Shown: positions 8,933-18,665, numbered from the stretch's first letter. The stretch: DNA of 42,408 bases from Cesiribacteraceae bacterium YIM B00369 (GCA_017948555.1 JAFMYY010000032.1:2041-44448); one strand, 5' to 3'. Notes: a model not told the origin generated them from the letters alone. Numbers and translations are program-made.

Positions 8933-10326
8933 GTATGTTAGAAGCACCTGTCATAAGCTTAAGAACTGATATAAGGGATGTAGAAACAATACTGTTTTCC
9001 AAAGATCCTTTCACCATTCCTCCCTATCAGCGGCCTTATAAGTGGACCACCAAAAACGTAAACCAGCTGATCGATGATGTCCTGTTGCACAACGACAAAT
9101 CGGCCTACCGACTGGGTACCGTAGTGCTTCATAGAAATGGTTCTTTGAACATCGTTGATGGCCAGCAAAGGCTCTACACTCTAAGCCTAATTGCGGCAGG
9201 GCTTCTGAATACAGAAATGGGGAAAAAACTGATGCGGAATAAAGCAGAAGATCTCTGTCTTGCTAAATCAACAATTACGCACCCCGTTAGCTTAGAAAAC
9301 CTGAAGCGGAATCACGTGCTTATTCAGTCACGCATCAAAGAATTTGGGAGAGACGATATCCTGTTCTTCTTCCAAAAGTGTCAACTGGTGTATATTGAGC
9401 TGGAGGATATTTCAGAAGCTTTTCAGTTTTTTGATTCCCAGAATACCCGAGGCAAAGATCTGGCGCCCCACGACCTGCTCAAAGCTTTCCATCTTCGGGA
9501 AATGGTCACAAATACTGAATCTGAGCGAATTGCCTGTGTAAAACATTGGGAAGAAGTATCGGAGGAGCTGCCAAATTTCTTCAGCAACTACCTATTCAGG
9601 GTAAGGCGCTGGTCTAGAGGAAAATCAGGCTTATACTTTTCTAAAAAGCATGTAGGTATCTTTAAAGGAATAACCCTTGCCGCCAACTTAGCGCAATACA
9701 ATTACATGCAATCGTATCGCATCAACCATTTCTTTACCGATACCTATAATCAGGATCCGGTAAGGAATATTGATGGACAAAGAATGGAATACCCCTTCCA
9801 GCTGGACCAGGTAATGATCAATGGAAAGCGCTTTTTTGAATTTGTACATTATTACGCAAGCACCATTCGGACAATAGAGAACCTTTACGAAGAGAAGCAA
9901 CAGGAAAAGTCTATTGCAAAATATGTAAACGCTGAAAATAAAGCAGCCAAAGAAATTATTGATACCCTGAGAACCTATAAAGGTAGAGACCGTCAGGGGG
10001 ACCTATATGTGCGGAATCTGTTTGATTGTTGCCTGCTTTACTATTGGGATAAATTTGGGCTCTATAAAATAGACGAAGCCATCATTAAGTTCTTTCTATG
10101 GGCATTTGCGCTCCGTTTGGAAAGACAGGCCGTACAGGAGGTTGCTGCCGATAACCTGGCAAGAGAGTACAATGGCTTTTTTAGGATTATCAGGGAGGCG
10201 GTTCATCCCCGGGAAATACTTCATAAGCAAATTAAACTGGCGGAGTATGTAGGCGATACCAGAGCAGTAAGAAACATAGAACCATTAGTGGAAATTTTCC
10301 GGGATCATAACCAGATACAAGAATGA
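8929..10326 (+). CDS. DUF262 (GmrSD N-domain-like) protein, no HNH
   Basis: The protein has 465 residues. The N-terminal DUF262 fold is marked by PPYQRPYKW (31-39) and the DGQQR signature (77-81), the ParB-like NTPase motif of GmrS/BrxU-type type IV restriction enzymes. A further DUF262 element (FDSQNTRGKDL with a downstream DLLK) follows around residues 165-190. The C-terminal half is helical and no DUF1524 HNH motif is visible, so this copy probably lacks nuclease activity. Its start overlaps hsdS by four bases and its stop overlaps the next gene by four, which places it inside the type I RM operon. A role as regulator or partner of the following DUF262-DUF1524 protein is inferred from coupling only. 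Confidence 0.82.
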   Translation: MSMLEAPVISLRTDIRDVETILFSKDPFTIPPYQRPYKWTTKNVNQLIDDVLLHNDKSAYRLGTVVLHRNGSLNIVDGQQRLYTLSLIAAGLLNTEMGKKLMRNKAEDLCLAKSTITHPVSLENLKRNHVLIQSRIKEFGRDDILFFFQKCQLVYIELEDISEAFQFFDSQNTRGKDLAPHDLLKAFHLREMVTNTESERIACVKHWEEVSEELPNFFSNYLFRVRRWSRGKSGLYFSKKHVGIFKGITLAANLAQYNYMQSYRINHFFTDTYNQDPVRNIDGQRMEYPFQLDQVMINGKRFFEFVHYYASTIRTIENLYEEKQQEKSIAKYVNAENKAAKEIIDTLRTYKGRDRQGDLYVRNLFDCCLLYYWDKFGLYKIDEAIIKFFLWAFALRLERQAVQEVAADNLAREYNGFFRIIREAVHPREILHKQIKLAEYVGDTRAVRNIEPLVEIFRDHNQIQE

Positions 10327-12275
10327 CAATTGCTGAGCCAGTTGAAGTAAGTGTAGGCGAGATTTTTCGCCACGATGATTACATTATTCCCTTATACCAG
10401 CGCAATTATGCATGGGAGCAGGCACAGGTAACGCAGTTAATCCGCGATGTCTGGGATTATAAAAAAGAAAATACTAACTACTACATCGGTACATTGGTAG
10501 TGCACACCCGTGCAACAGATCATCAAAAGCCTGTGTATGAAACCATAGATGGGCAGCAGCGCCTCACTACCCTTAATATTCTCCTAAGTGTGCTTAAAAA
10601 CGAGTTTAATACAAGTGTGGATTATAGGTACGAGTCCAGATTACAGTTTGATAGCCGGGCAATTTCGTCTGATACCCTGAAAGTACTTGCTGACAAAGGG
10701 ACGGCCAACACCAAGGGCCACATCAATACCCGGATGGAGCAGGCCTACCAGGATATGGCTAAAGAGTTGCGGCAGCTGACAGGTAATAAATCTGATGAAG
10801 TAGCACAATTTGCCTATTACCTAAAAAACAGAGTAAAAATCCTTAGAGTAGAAGTCCCCCATGATACTGACCTGAATCACTATTTTGAAATCATGAACAA
10901 CCGAGGTGAGCAGTTGGAAAAGCATGAGATCTTAAAAGCAGAATTTTTAAGCCACCTTAAAGATGATCCGGAAAGTACTCTTGCCTTTGCTGCCATCTGG
11001 GATGCTTGCTCAGTAATGGACCGTTATATGGTCATGGAGTTCAAAAAAGAGCTGAGAGATAGTTTGTTCCGGAAGGGAAATAAAACTTGGGATTATCTTT
11101 CGAAAAACTTTGATGAAGTCTCTAAAAAGATAAACAAGCAAAAGAAAACAACAAAAAAGAAATCAACTGATAAGCTCCTTTTAGATTTGATTAACGGAAA
11201 AAGTGTAAAAGTAAATCAAGAGGAAGAAATGATAGAGGACGATAGTAGCCGTTTTACCTCTGTGATAAATTTCTCCAATTTCCTTTTACATGTATTAAGG
11301 GTACATATTCATAGTACAAAAGAAAATTTTGAAGAAGACATACCCTTAGATGATAAAAGACTCCTACCAACCTTTAAAAAGGAAATAAAAAAAGCTGAAC
11401 ATAAAGCCCAGTTTGCAAAGGATTTTGCCTATGCCTTACTAAAGGCAAGGTTTATGTTCGACCGGTTTGTCATTAAAAGGGAGTTTACCCAGAATGGTGA
11501 CAGTTGGAGTCTGAAAAGCATTAAAATATCAAAGCTTGATACGGGGTATTATGTCAATACCTTTGGTGATGAAGGACAGAATAAGCAAGTCCTGATGCTG
11601 CTTTCAATGTTTCATGTTTCTTTCCCGCAAATCATCTATAAGCATTGGCTGTCTGGTGTGCTGTACTACCTGCAAAGTGCAAACCCAGAGATAGATTTTG
11701 ATGATTACATTGACTATTTGGAAAGGCTTTCAGAGGCATTCTACTATGAAAGATTTGGAGAACAGGAGCTTGATTATTATGAAATCATTTTTGAAAGAGA
11801 GCTAGAGGCGGTTTATGAGGAGATAAACGAAGAATACCTGCACTGCGGCACCGATGTACAAAACTTTATCTTCAACAGGTTAGACTATCTGATATGGAAA
11901 TCAGAAATTGTGGAGCAGGAAAAGCGCTTCAACATAGAAAATATCGAAAAGTTTGAATTTTCGTTCAGGAGCTCAGTGGAGCATTTTTATCCTCGTCATC
12001 CAAAGGCAGGAGCAGACCTGGAAGAATTATCTTGTACAAGTGAAGGGGAGCGAAAATTACTTCTGGATTCATTTGGAAACCTGTGCCTAATTAGCAGAAA
12101 CAAAAACTCCGAATTGAGTAACTACTCTCCCAAAGCAAAAGCCGAGCATTACGCCAAGTCATCCACCATCGAAAGCTTAAAACAACAGCTTATGATGAGG
12201 CAAAAAGACAAATGGGATAGGGCTGCGATATTAGAGCACCAGGAGGAAATGGTTGAGCTACTAAATGGTAACTAA
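10323..12275 (+). CDS. DUF262-DUF1524 (GmrSD-like) nuclease
   Basis: The protein has 650 residues. The N-terminal DUF262 domain has PLYQRNYAW (23-31), DGQQR (76-80) and an IMNNRGEQLEKHEILK element. A lysine-rich, low-complexity insert lies around residues 265-300. The C-terminal ~100 residues carry an HNH-like DUF1524 signature: EHFYPRH (553-559), FGNLCLIS (584-591) and a following Asn-rich stretch. Proteins of this build (GmrSD, BrxU, SspE) use NTP hydrolysis to control DNA nicking or cleavage, often of modified phage DNA. It is the last gene of the hsdR-M-S-DUF262-DUF262 operon, with a four-base overlap upstream. The HNH assignment is by motif and not tested. Confidence 0.85.
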   Translation: MTIAEPVEVSVGEIFRHDDYIIPLYQRNYAWEQAQVTQLIRDVWDYKKENTNYYIGTLVVHTRATDHQKPVYETIDGQQRLTTLNILLSVLKNEFNTSVDYRYESRLQFDSRAISSDTLKVLADKGTANTKGHINTRMEQAYQDMAKELRQLTGNKSDEVAQFAYYLKNRVKILRVEVPHDTDLNHYFEIMNNRGEQLEKHEILKAEFLSHLKDDPESTLAFAAIWDACSVMDRYMVMEFKKELRDSLFRKGNKTWDYLSKNFDEVSKKINKQKKTTKKKSTDKLLLDLINGKSVKVNQEEEMIEDDSSRFTSVINFSNFLLHVLRVHIHSTKENFEEDIPLDDKRLLPTFKKEIKKAEHKAQFAKDFAYALLKARFMFDRFVIKREFTQNGDSWSLKSIKISKLDTGYYVNTFGDEGQNKQVLMLLSMFHVSFPQIIYKHWLSGVLYYLQSANPEIDFDDYIDYLERLSEAFYYERFGEQELDYYEIIFERELEAVYEEINEEYLHCGTDVQNFIFNRLDYLIWKSEIVEQEKRFNIENIEKFEFSFRSSVEHFYPRHPKAGADLEELSCTSEGERKLLLDSFGNLCLISRNKNSELSNYSPKAKAEHYAKSSTIESLKQQLMMRQKDKWDRAAILEHQEEMVELLNGN

Positions 12276-12390
12276 GGAATGTAAGCATTGATGATTGAAT
12301 GGGAAAACAATCCGGAATTATAGAAAGAGGTGAAATAATATTTTCTCATAAATCAAGGTTTGAGAGATAGAATTTTTAAGGAAGGAAAAA

Positions 12391-14367
12391 GTGTTCAAGT
12401 TATCTAAAAAGATAAAGGCTGAAATGCTCAACTATCTCTTGCAGGAACCAAATGCATTTGGGGAGAGGGATGGAGAAGAAGGAATATTAATGTTTCTTAA
12501 TGAGCTTTGGAATTTAAGAGCAATGCCTTCAACCGATTCTAGGTTTGGAGATGCATATGGAGATGTATATCAACATATGATAAACAATGATGATTGGGAC
12601 CTAGAGTATCTATTCACAGTAAGATTTAATTTGCTAGATGATATTGTTGATTTCAAGCGGTTTATTGAAGTTGTCGTAAGTCCAAAAATTAGAAAAGAAG
12701 AGGGGGAAATTTTACGCTTTGTTGTAAACTTAAACCCTTATTTGGAAAAAGGTGGTTATTTGCTTTCCATAAGTGAATATAATGAAAATGGATTACCAGT
12801 CTATAGTATAGAAACTAAAGCAAAAGTAAAGGATTTGCCTGTTGATATTAAACAAAATAATATCCAATTTTTCGTTGATAAATCTCCTAGTGGAAGTTCT
12901 AAAAATTCAAGTTCTCATAAAATTCCATCTTCTTTCCCATCTTTTGTATTAGTTTTTAACCATAGGTGGAATGATTACAGTATCTGGTCCGAATTCTCAC
13001 TTTTCTATTACGATAAGGAAGATGATTGTCAATATGTTGGCGAGACGAAAGTAATTTTCAGAGAGGAGTTAAACACAGTTGATTTTATTTCGGATAAGTT
13101 TTACAAATTAGATGAAAATTTCTGCTCGCTGGGCCAAGACATAAGCTATTATTTGAGTCTAAAAAACAATTTGGGTAAGAGTTTTGAGAGTGTATTGTAT
13201 GCTCTAAGAGATGCTGCTTTCTTTTCTCAAATCCAGGAAACCTTTGAAAGGAATTCAGCTTTTAAGACTTCACTTATTAGGACAGATAAAGCAGAACGAT
13301 TGCTGAGAGAGGCTAAGCATAAAATAAGTGGGAATGACTTTTCAAACCTTTATAGCTTCAAATATATCTTTCAACCACTCTTTTCTCGAACTCCAATAGA
13401 TGTGGGTTTTGATTTTGGTGTTAGTTCCGGTAATCCCAATAGAATTTATGGCCTTATAGGAAAGAATGGAACGGGAAAGACTCAATTAGTGACTTCCTTA
13501 CCATATAAAATCTCCAGAAAGGAAGATGAGTTTTTTTCTCCTAAAACCCCTCTTTTTAGTAAAGTAATAGCTGTCTCATATAGTATTTTTGATAAGTTTG
13601 AAATACCTAAAAGAACAGCTTCTTTTAATTATGTTTATTGTGGGTTACGGAATGAAAATGCAGAATTTATAACTGAGAGAGGACTTCTTCTACGATTTCA
13701 TAATTCCTGGAAGAGAATTGAAGAACAAGAACGGATTAATAAATGGAGGAAAATTCTTTTAAATTTTCTAGATGAAGACGTAGTAAATATATTTCTGGTA
13801 CCAAAAAATGAAGCCTCCTATCATGGAAACTGGTATGAAGTTGATATTAAAGGCTTTAATTCGATAAAAAATACTTTAAGTTCTGGGCAAAGTATAATTC
13901 TCTATATTATTACTGAAATTGTGGCTCATATCAGGCTTGATTCCCTTCTTATATATGATGAGCCTGAAACACACCTCCATCCCAATGCTATTACACAGCT
14001 AATGAATACGATTTATGATCTGGTTCATGAGTTTGAGTCATATTGTATCATCGCTACCCATTCCCCTCTCATTGTTAGGGAGCTGTTTTCCAAGAATGTA
14101 TATGTTATTGAAAGGCATGGAAACACTCCATCGGTTCGAAGGATTGGGCTGGAATCATTTGGAGAAAACTTAACAACGCTAACTGATGAAGTCTTTGGTA
14201 ATAAGGATGTGCCAAAGCAGTATAAAAAAATAATTCAAGAGTTTGTGGATCAGGGGAAGAGCTTTGAAGAAATTGTTTCTTCCTTAGAATTTGATGACGT
14301 TCCTCTGAGCCTCAATGCACGCCTATTCATAAAAAGCCAAATTAGAGGTAGAAATGAAAATGCTTAA
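12391..14367 (+). CDS. AAA/ABC-type ATPase, Septu PtuA-like
   Basis: The protein has 658 residues. An N-terminal region of unknown fold (about 1-330, with a NNDDWD motif at 65-70) precedes an ABC/SMC-like ATPase of the AAA_15/AAA_21 kind. That ATPase has Walker A GKNGTGKT (357-364), signature-like LSSGQS (496-501), Walker B IYDEPETHLHP (521-531) and switch ATHSP (555-559). This head is shared by OLD, PtuA and retron-associated ATPases. The next gene, overlapping by 14 bases, encodes an HNH nuclease, and that pairing defines Septu (PtuAB). The N-terminal part is longer than in a minimal PtuA. The longest frame begins at GTG (12391), with AAGGAAGG just upstream; an ATG lies at 12424. Confidence 0.85.
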   Translation: MFKLSKKIKAEMLNYLLQEPNAFGERDGEEGILMFLNELWNLRAMPSTDSRFGDAYGDVYQHMINNDDWDLEYLFTVRFNLLDDIVDFKRFIEVVVSPKIRKEEGEILRFVVNLNPYLEKGGYLLSISEYNENGLPVYSIETKAKVKDLPVDIKQNNIQFFVDKSPSGSSKNSSSHKIPSSFPSFVLVFNHRWNDYSIWSEFSLFYYDKEDDCQYVGETKVIFREELNTVDFISDKFYKLDENFCSLGQDISYYLSLKNNLGKSFESVLYALRDAAFFSQIQETFERNSAFKTSLIRTDKAERLLREAKHKISGNDFSNLYSFKYIFQPLFSRTPIDVGFDFGVSSGNPNRIYGLIGKNGTGKTQLVTSLPYKISRKEDEFFSPKTPLFSKVIAVSYSIFDKFEIPKRTASFNYVYCGLRNENAEFITERGLLLRFHNSWKRIEEQERINKWRKILLNFLDEDVVNIFLVPKNEASYHGNWYEVDIKGFNSIKNTLSSGQSIILYIITEIVAHIRLDSLLIYDEPETHLHPNAITQLMNTIYDLVHEFESYCIIATHSPLIVRELFSKNVYVIERHGNTPSVRRIGLESFGENLTTLTDEVFGNKDVPKQYKKIIQEFVDQGKSFEEIVSSLEFDDVPLSLNARLFIKSQIRGRNENA

Positions 14368-15199
14368 GCCCTATGAAGGAGGTGATTTTGACTTCTATTT
14401 GGAAGTGATTAGAAACAAGAAAAAGTCAGCTAAGGATCCTTCATTTAAGAACCGAATTTCATTATTAAATGGTGAAATAGAGAGGTTATTTGAAGTTTAC
14501 GGTAACCATTTTGGTAGTAATAGCCTTGAACAACTTTCAATTCATGGGTTTAAAGATGGTAATAAAGAAGATCTTCTCAGTCTTTATTCATATAAAGCCA
14601 AAATTTTTCAACAGCTAAAACTAAAAGTAACCACCACAGAAACTAACCGGGTAATTAGTACTTGCCAAAATTGCACAATAGGGGAAGTAAATTCTCTTGA
14701 TCATTATTTGCCAAAGGATGAGTTTGCCGAATTTGTCGTAAATCCAAAAAATTTAATTCCTAGCTGTTCAAGGTGTAATGGGCATAAAAATACAGCTTGG
14801 AGAGATAGGGACAAAAGACTTTTTCTAAACCTCTACTTAGATAAACTGCCAGAAAAGCGATATTTATTTGTAAATACTTTCATCAGTAATGGAATCATTC
14901 AGGCCAAATTCTTTTTAGCCAATCCAAATGGTATTGATCCAGATTTATTTGAACTGATAGAGAACCATTATGAAAAATTACATCTGTGTAAGAGGTTTAG
15001 TGAAAATATTGATTCTGTCGTTACAGACCTTAATCACACTATAATGAGCTTTATCGGTAAAATCCCGCTAAATGAAATAGTAGAATCAGTAGTTGAAAGA
15101 AGTGCAAAAAATAAAGCCGCATTTGGTCATAATTACTGGAAATCAGTACTTGAAATTGCTCTTGTAAATGATAAGCATTACTTAAATCAATTTGTGTGA
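14354..15199 (+). CDS. HNH endonuclease, Septu PtuB-like
   Basis: The protein has 281 residues. The central HNH/zinc motif is clear: C104xxC107, then LDHYLPK (115-121, His117), Asn133 (NPKNLIP) and C138xxC141 with His144. Four cysteines would hold structural zinc, and the DH pair would be the catalytic start of a beta-beta-alpha-metal fold. The N-terminal ~95 residues are helical and basic; the C-terminal part is of unknown fold. The start overlaps the ATPase gene by 14 bases, so the two are co-translated. In Septu systems the HNH subunit degrades nucleic acid under ATPase control during phage infection; that role is inferred from family and context. Confidence 0.85.
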   Translation: MKMLKPYEGGDFDFYLEVIRNKKKSAKDPSFKNRISLLNGEIERLFEVYGNHFGSNSLEQLSIHGFKDGNKEDLLSLYSYKAKIFQQLKLKVTTTETNRVISTCQNCTIGEVNSLDHYLPKDEFAEFVVNPKNLIPSCSRCNGHKNTAWRDRDKRLFLNLYLDKLPEKRYLFVNTFISNGIIQAKFFLANPNGIDPDLFELIENHYEKLHLCKRFSENIDSVVTDLNHTIMSFIGKIPLNEIVESVVERSAKNKAAFGHNYWKSVLEIALVNDKHYLNQFV

Positions 15200-15354
15200 A
15201 TGCTGTGATAAAGGGTGATGGTAGTCCTCCTAATTTTCGGTGTATTTCAATTTTTAAGCTTAATCGGAAGAGCTTCTTTTTTTGTAAATTATTACAATCT
15301 GCTAATTTGTAAAAATGCATGGACGTTGTTTCCTTGCAATAAATCTATTTTAGA

Positions 15355-16263
15355 ATGGCAAATATTTATTGGCCCGTTTACAAGAACCTCGAAAGGGAGT
15401 TTTCTGAATTGATGTTTAATATTCACATAGACGATAGTCAGTTAGGGGTCTACTCCTTAAGGATTTCTGATTTAATCTTAAGGGCTGCTGTAGAGATAGA
15501 ATCAATTGCAAAAGACCTTTATAGCCTAAATGGAGGAGCCAAAACTTCATATATTAAATACGATGAAGATGCTATTAAACATTTAAATAAGTTGTGGAAA
15601 CTTGGTAAAAAGGTGGTTATTATAAGTTCCCTCAATTGCTTTGTGTCAAATAGATTAATTTATCCTTTTGTTAAAAATAAGAAGAGGACAGGTAGCGATA
15701 GGCATACGTATGGTTGGAATGATGCCTACCAAAATATAAAGCATGATAGAGCGAATAATTTAGCCTACGGAAATTTAAGGTACTTGTTTGATATAATGGC
15801 AGCTCTGTTTATACTTAACATCTATTATAAAGATGAAACAATAGGTTTAGAAAAGGATAGTAAGGCCACTACTTTTCCCATTAGTTAAGGCTCTGATATT
15901 TTCTCAATCAGTCTACATAAATGGTCGGGTTACTCCAGAGAAAATAACGAAGATAAATATGTCAGGCGGCCTGACTTTGATGAATGTTTGTATTTAACTA
16001 AACATACTGATGAGTCCAGAGAAAAATTTAAAATGGCACAACGCGAGGTTGATGCAAAAAGTAAAGAGCTTTTTATAAATCACCCAAAGTTCAAAGAATT
16101 TGTAAAGAAGGGACTCTACAATGAATATAATGGAAAGAACCTTATGTGGGATGTTTTGGGGCAGGAAGATTATGTGAAATTATTACAGCAATCAGCGCCA
16201 CTAATAACAAAAGCAACCCAACAAACAGAATATGAGGCAATTATTAATAAGAACAACATTTAG
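15355..16263 (+). pseudogene. HEPN-like gene split by one in-frame TAA (15886-15888)
   Basis: Two open frames, 15355-15888 (177 codons) and a downstream piece ending at 16263, lie in exactly the same frame with only one TAA between them. Reading on from codon GGC at 15889 gives a continuous sensible protein to 16263, about 302 codons. The first part has a helical segment with NIKHDR (127-132) and then hydrophobic helices, resembling a HEPN-type RNase core; that assignment is tentative. The second part is charged and helical. The gene follows the AAA-HNH pair by 155 bp and precedes another HEPN-like gene by 11 bp. It may be a nonsense-inactivated toxin, a readthrough gene, or two truncated proteins. 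An assembly error is the simplest alternative. Confidence 0.6.
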
Positions 16264-16274
16264 AATAGGCTTTC

Positions 16275-16997
16275 ATGAATAATAAATTTATTGGTGTCCA
16301 ATTAGGGGACATATTAAAAAATTGTACCTCCCTTAATGAAATAGAAAGAGCTGGAAATTCAATATTAGATATAAAAAAAGATTCGTTCCCGAATTCTGCT
16401 ATTACTGCACAACGAGCCCAAGCTGTTTATGATTGGATAATGTCACTTAGTCGAGCTAATTTAACAGAAGATGAGAGAAATAAGAAGTTAGTGAAGTTCT
16501 GTTTTGAACTGGCTCCAGATCCTGTTAAAGGAAGTATAATTGAGCTATTGGAAAAGAATGGGTGCCCTTATAATATTTTATATCACGATTCCTTAGATGA
16601 GTTTTATCAAAGGGCTTATCACGAGGAAATTCATAAGCATTCAAAAAAGCTTTTTGTTCAAGGAAACTATTTTCATGCTGTGTTTGAAGCGTCAAAAGCT
16701 TATAATAATATGGTAAAAGAAAAATCAGTTTCTGATAAAGATGGTGAAGCTTTAATGATGAATGTTTTCAGTCCTAATGGAGTGTTAAAACTTAATACTG
16801 GGCAAACGGAATCAGAAAGAAATGTCCAAGAGGGGATTAAGTTTTTGTCAAGCGGTTTAATGAGAGCGGTGCGAAACCCTACTGCTCATGAGCCAGCTGT
16901 TAATTGGCCAATTAATAAACAAGATTGCCTGGATCTCCTTAGTATGATTTCCTTTTTGTTTAGAAAGCTTGATACGTCCATAACTTTTCCGATTTAG
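16275..16997 (+). CDS. TIGR02391 (Ymh) family protein with HEPN motif
   Basis: The protein has 240 residues. The C-terminal half (about 115-235) matches the TIGR02391/Hypoth_Ymh pattern: KKLFVQGNYFHAVFEASKA, then MNVFSP, and then RNPTAHE. The last segment provides R200-x4-H205, the RX4-6H signature of HEPN ribonucleases. The N-terminal ~100 residues form a separate small helical domain of unknown type. The start lies 11 bp after the stop of the preceding HEPN-like gene, so the two probably share a transcript. Ymh-type proteins are common in defence islands and near restriction systems; an RNase or abortive-infection role is plausible but inferred. It is convergent with the next gene. Confidence 0.75.
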   Translation: MNNKFIGVQLGDILKNCTSLNEIERAGNSILDIKKDSFPNSAITAQRAQAVYDWIMSLSRANLTEDERNKKLVKFCFELAPDPVKGSIIELLEKNGCPYNILYHDSLDEFYQRAYHEEIHKHSKKLFVQGNYFHAVFEASKAYNNMVKEKSVSDKDGEALMMNVFSPNGVLKLNTGQTESERNVQEGIKFLSSGLMRAVRNPTAHEPAVNWPINKQDCLDLLSMISFLFRKLDTSITFPI

Positions 16998-17090
16998 AAT
17001 TTCGGTTTAGTAATTATAATAGAAGATACCATGTTCTGAAATTATGGTTCAATATAAAGTCGCTGTAGAAACTCCTGTAAGATGGAAACT

Positions 17091-18062
17091 TTAAAACACA
17101 TTATCCATTGTTCCAGCGTTTAGAATTTTCTCTTTTGAAGAGTATCTGGGACTTTGGGGTGCTTTATTTTTAGCATTTCCTAAAGGGACTTTTTTGATCT
17201 TTTCAGCAGGCTCCGTAAAGTAGAGGATGTATTTATTGGTGTCCTTCCATTGTTCAATACTTTTAACTTCGGCAATGTGCGTGATGGCAGAAATTGGGGC
17301 CACCTGGTAGGCCGCCACATATTTTATTTTTGGGATCATGGATGAGTTTAATCGAATGGCATACCAGCAGTTTTCTCCCAGAAAAGTATCATTAAATCCA
17401 TCTTCCCGGGCAGGAACCACGATGGTATCTATTTCCGAAATATTAACCTTCTCCGTATCTTCCGTTACCTCATGAAGAAGGGGTTCAAATTCATAGAGTA
17501 ACTCACCTTTTGTGTTCTTGAATCTTTTCAGGGTGATCACTTCTACCGGAAATTTGAAACGGCTTATTAAAACAGTTTCTAACTCTTCTCCTAATTCATC
17601 AATGATCAATAAGGCATTGAAGGAGTCCTTCTTATGGATGATGGATTCCAGCAGGAAGTCCACGTTTTCGTACTTGTTTTTTAGCGCAAAGTCCTGGCAT
17701 TGCTTCCATGCTTCCGGGCGTTTCTGCAACATTCCCTTTATAATATTCTTAACTTTTACTTTTGAAGAGTCAAAGGAGAGAGAAAATTCCAGGATTTGAA
17801 CAGCGATATGCTTTAGGTGCTGATGACTGGCCAGATCGTTTTCTACTACAAAAATTTTTGGGTCCTGGTCATTAGTCAGATCAATTAAATAACCATCCGG
17901 TAAATTGTTTGTGCCACCTTTTGCACCAATTTTCTTCTTATCATCCAGGTAAATACGGGAGTTTCCAAAAAGGGCCTCTTTAACTTCTAAAACAGCATCT
18001 TCCAACTCAGCTTCTTTTTCGTACGGGTATAGTTCATACTTCTCATTTTGGTTCCAGAGCAT
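17091..18062 (-). CDS. Predicted PD-(D/E)XK-like protein, unknown role
   Basis: The protein has 323 residues. Residues 40-95 show a nuclease-like core: a glycine-rich lead (GAKGGTNNLPDGYLIDL, Pro55-Asp56), a beta strand IFVVEND (70-76, Glu74) and a helix HLKHIAVQILEF. The spacing recalls PD-(D/E)XK folds (as in NucS/DUF91-like proteins), but the expected lysine two residues after the glutamate is aspartate. Catalysis would therefore need a migrated Lys or Arg. The rest is mixed alpha/beta without a recognised domain. It is convergent with the Ymh-type gene and closes the defence block. I know no named family with confidence. Confidence 0.6.
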   Translation of the reverse strand: MLWNQNEKYELYPYEKEAELEDAVLEVKEALFGNSRIYLDDKKKIGAKGGTNNLPDGYLIDLTNDQDPKIFVVENDLASHQHLKHIAVQILEFSLSFDSSKVKVKNIIKGMLQKRPEAWKQCQDFALKNKYENVDFLLESIIHKKDSFNALLIIDELGEELETVLISRFKFPVEVITLKRFKNTKGELLYEFEPLLHEVTEDTEKVNISEIDTIVVPAREDGFNDTFLGENCWYAIRLNSSMIPKIKYVAAYQVAPISAITHIAEVKSIEQWKDTNKYILYFTEPAEKIKKVPLGNAKNKAPQSPRYSSKEKILNAGTMDNVF

Positions 18063-18438
18063 AAGAATAGCTTTTTAAATTGGTAGCAAACCAAAAATGG
18101 ATAAATATGATTGAAAGATCAAGGTTTTAAATCCGAACCTCTATCAGGAATCCAGTTAGTCCTGTTATTTTTTTCTTTTTTGCGTTGTTTGACGTGAATT
18201 TGCGCGATTTTGTAAATTCACACCTTCATAAAACCTCCATTAAAAGAAATCGCTCAGACGAGTAAGCCAATATTGCTTTTCTATATAAAATTAAGGCACC
18301 AGATAATAACCATTTATTCGTAAATCTGCGTCAGATCGCGTTAAATGATCAAAGTCATGGTCTATGAATCCGCTTCGGTCAATTTATAGTAAAAACTGAG
18401 CTAAAAAGTGCTTTAATTACCCTCTTAAAATGGATGTT

Positions 18439-18541
18439 TTCCCGTAAATCTGTGTCAATTCACGTAAAATGCTTGGAAAAGAAAGAAAATGGAAGGTTGA
18501 AGACGATTTTACGCATTATGGCGCAAATTTACGTGATTTTT
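18439..18541. repeat. Inverted-repeat element 1 (~103 bp)
   Basis: The plus-type unit 18439-18471 (cccgtaaatctgtgtcaatt and on) faces the minus-type unit 18506-18541 (attttacgcattatggcgc and on). The ~34-nt middle (starting cttggaaaagaaagaaaa) is related to that of element 3. Transcribed, it would fold as an imperfect long hairpin. Confidence 0.7.
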
Positions 18542-18665
18542 GATTTTTCTAACTGAGGATTTTATTCCTAAAGGATATTGTGGGTTTGTACTGTTTGTTA
18601 ATTATAATTTAATTAATTTATAATGGAATAATACCTAATTAGAAACAGCAATGGATTCTCCATTT

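Noticed and set aside
15051-15412. Short frames on both strands around the HNH-HEPN gap
   Set aside because: They overlap the ends of two better supported genes and show no protein-like pattern.
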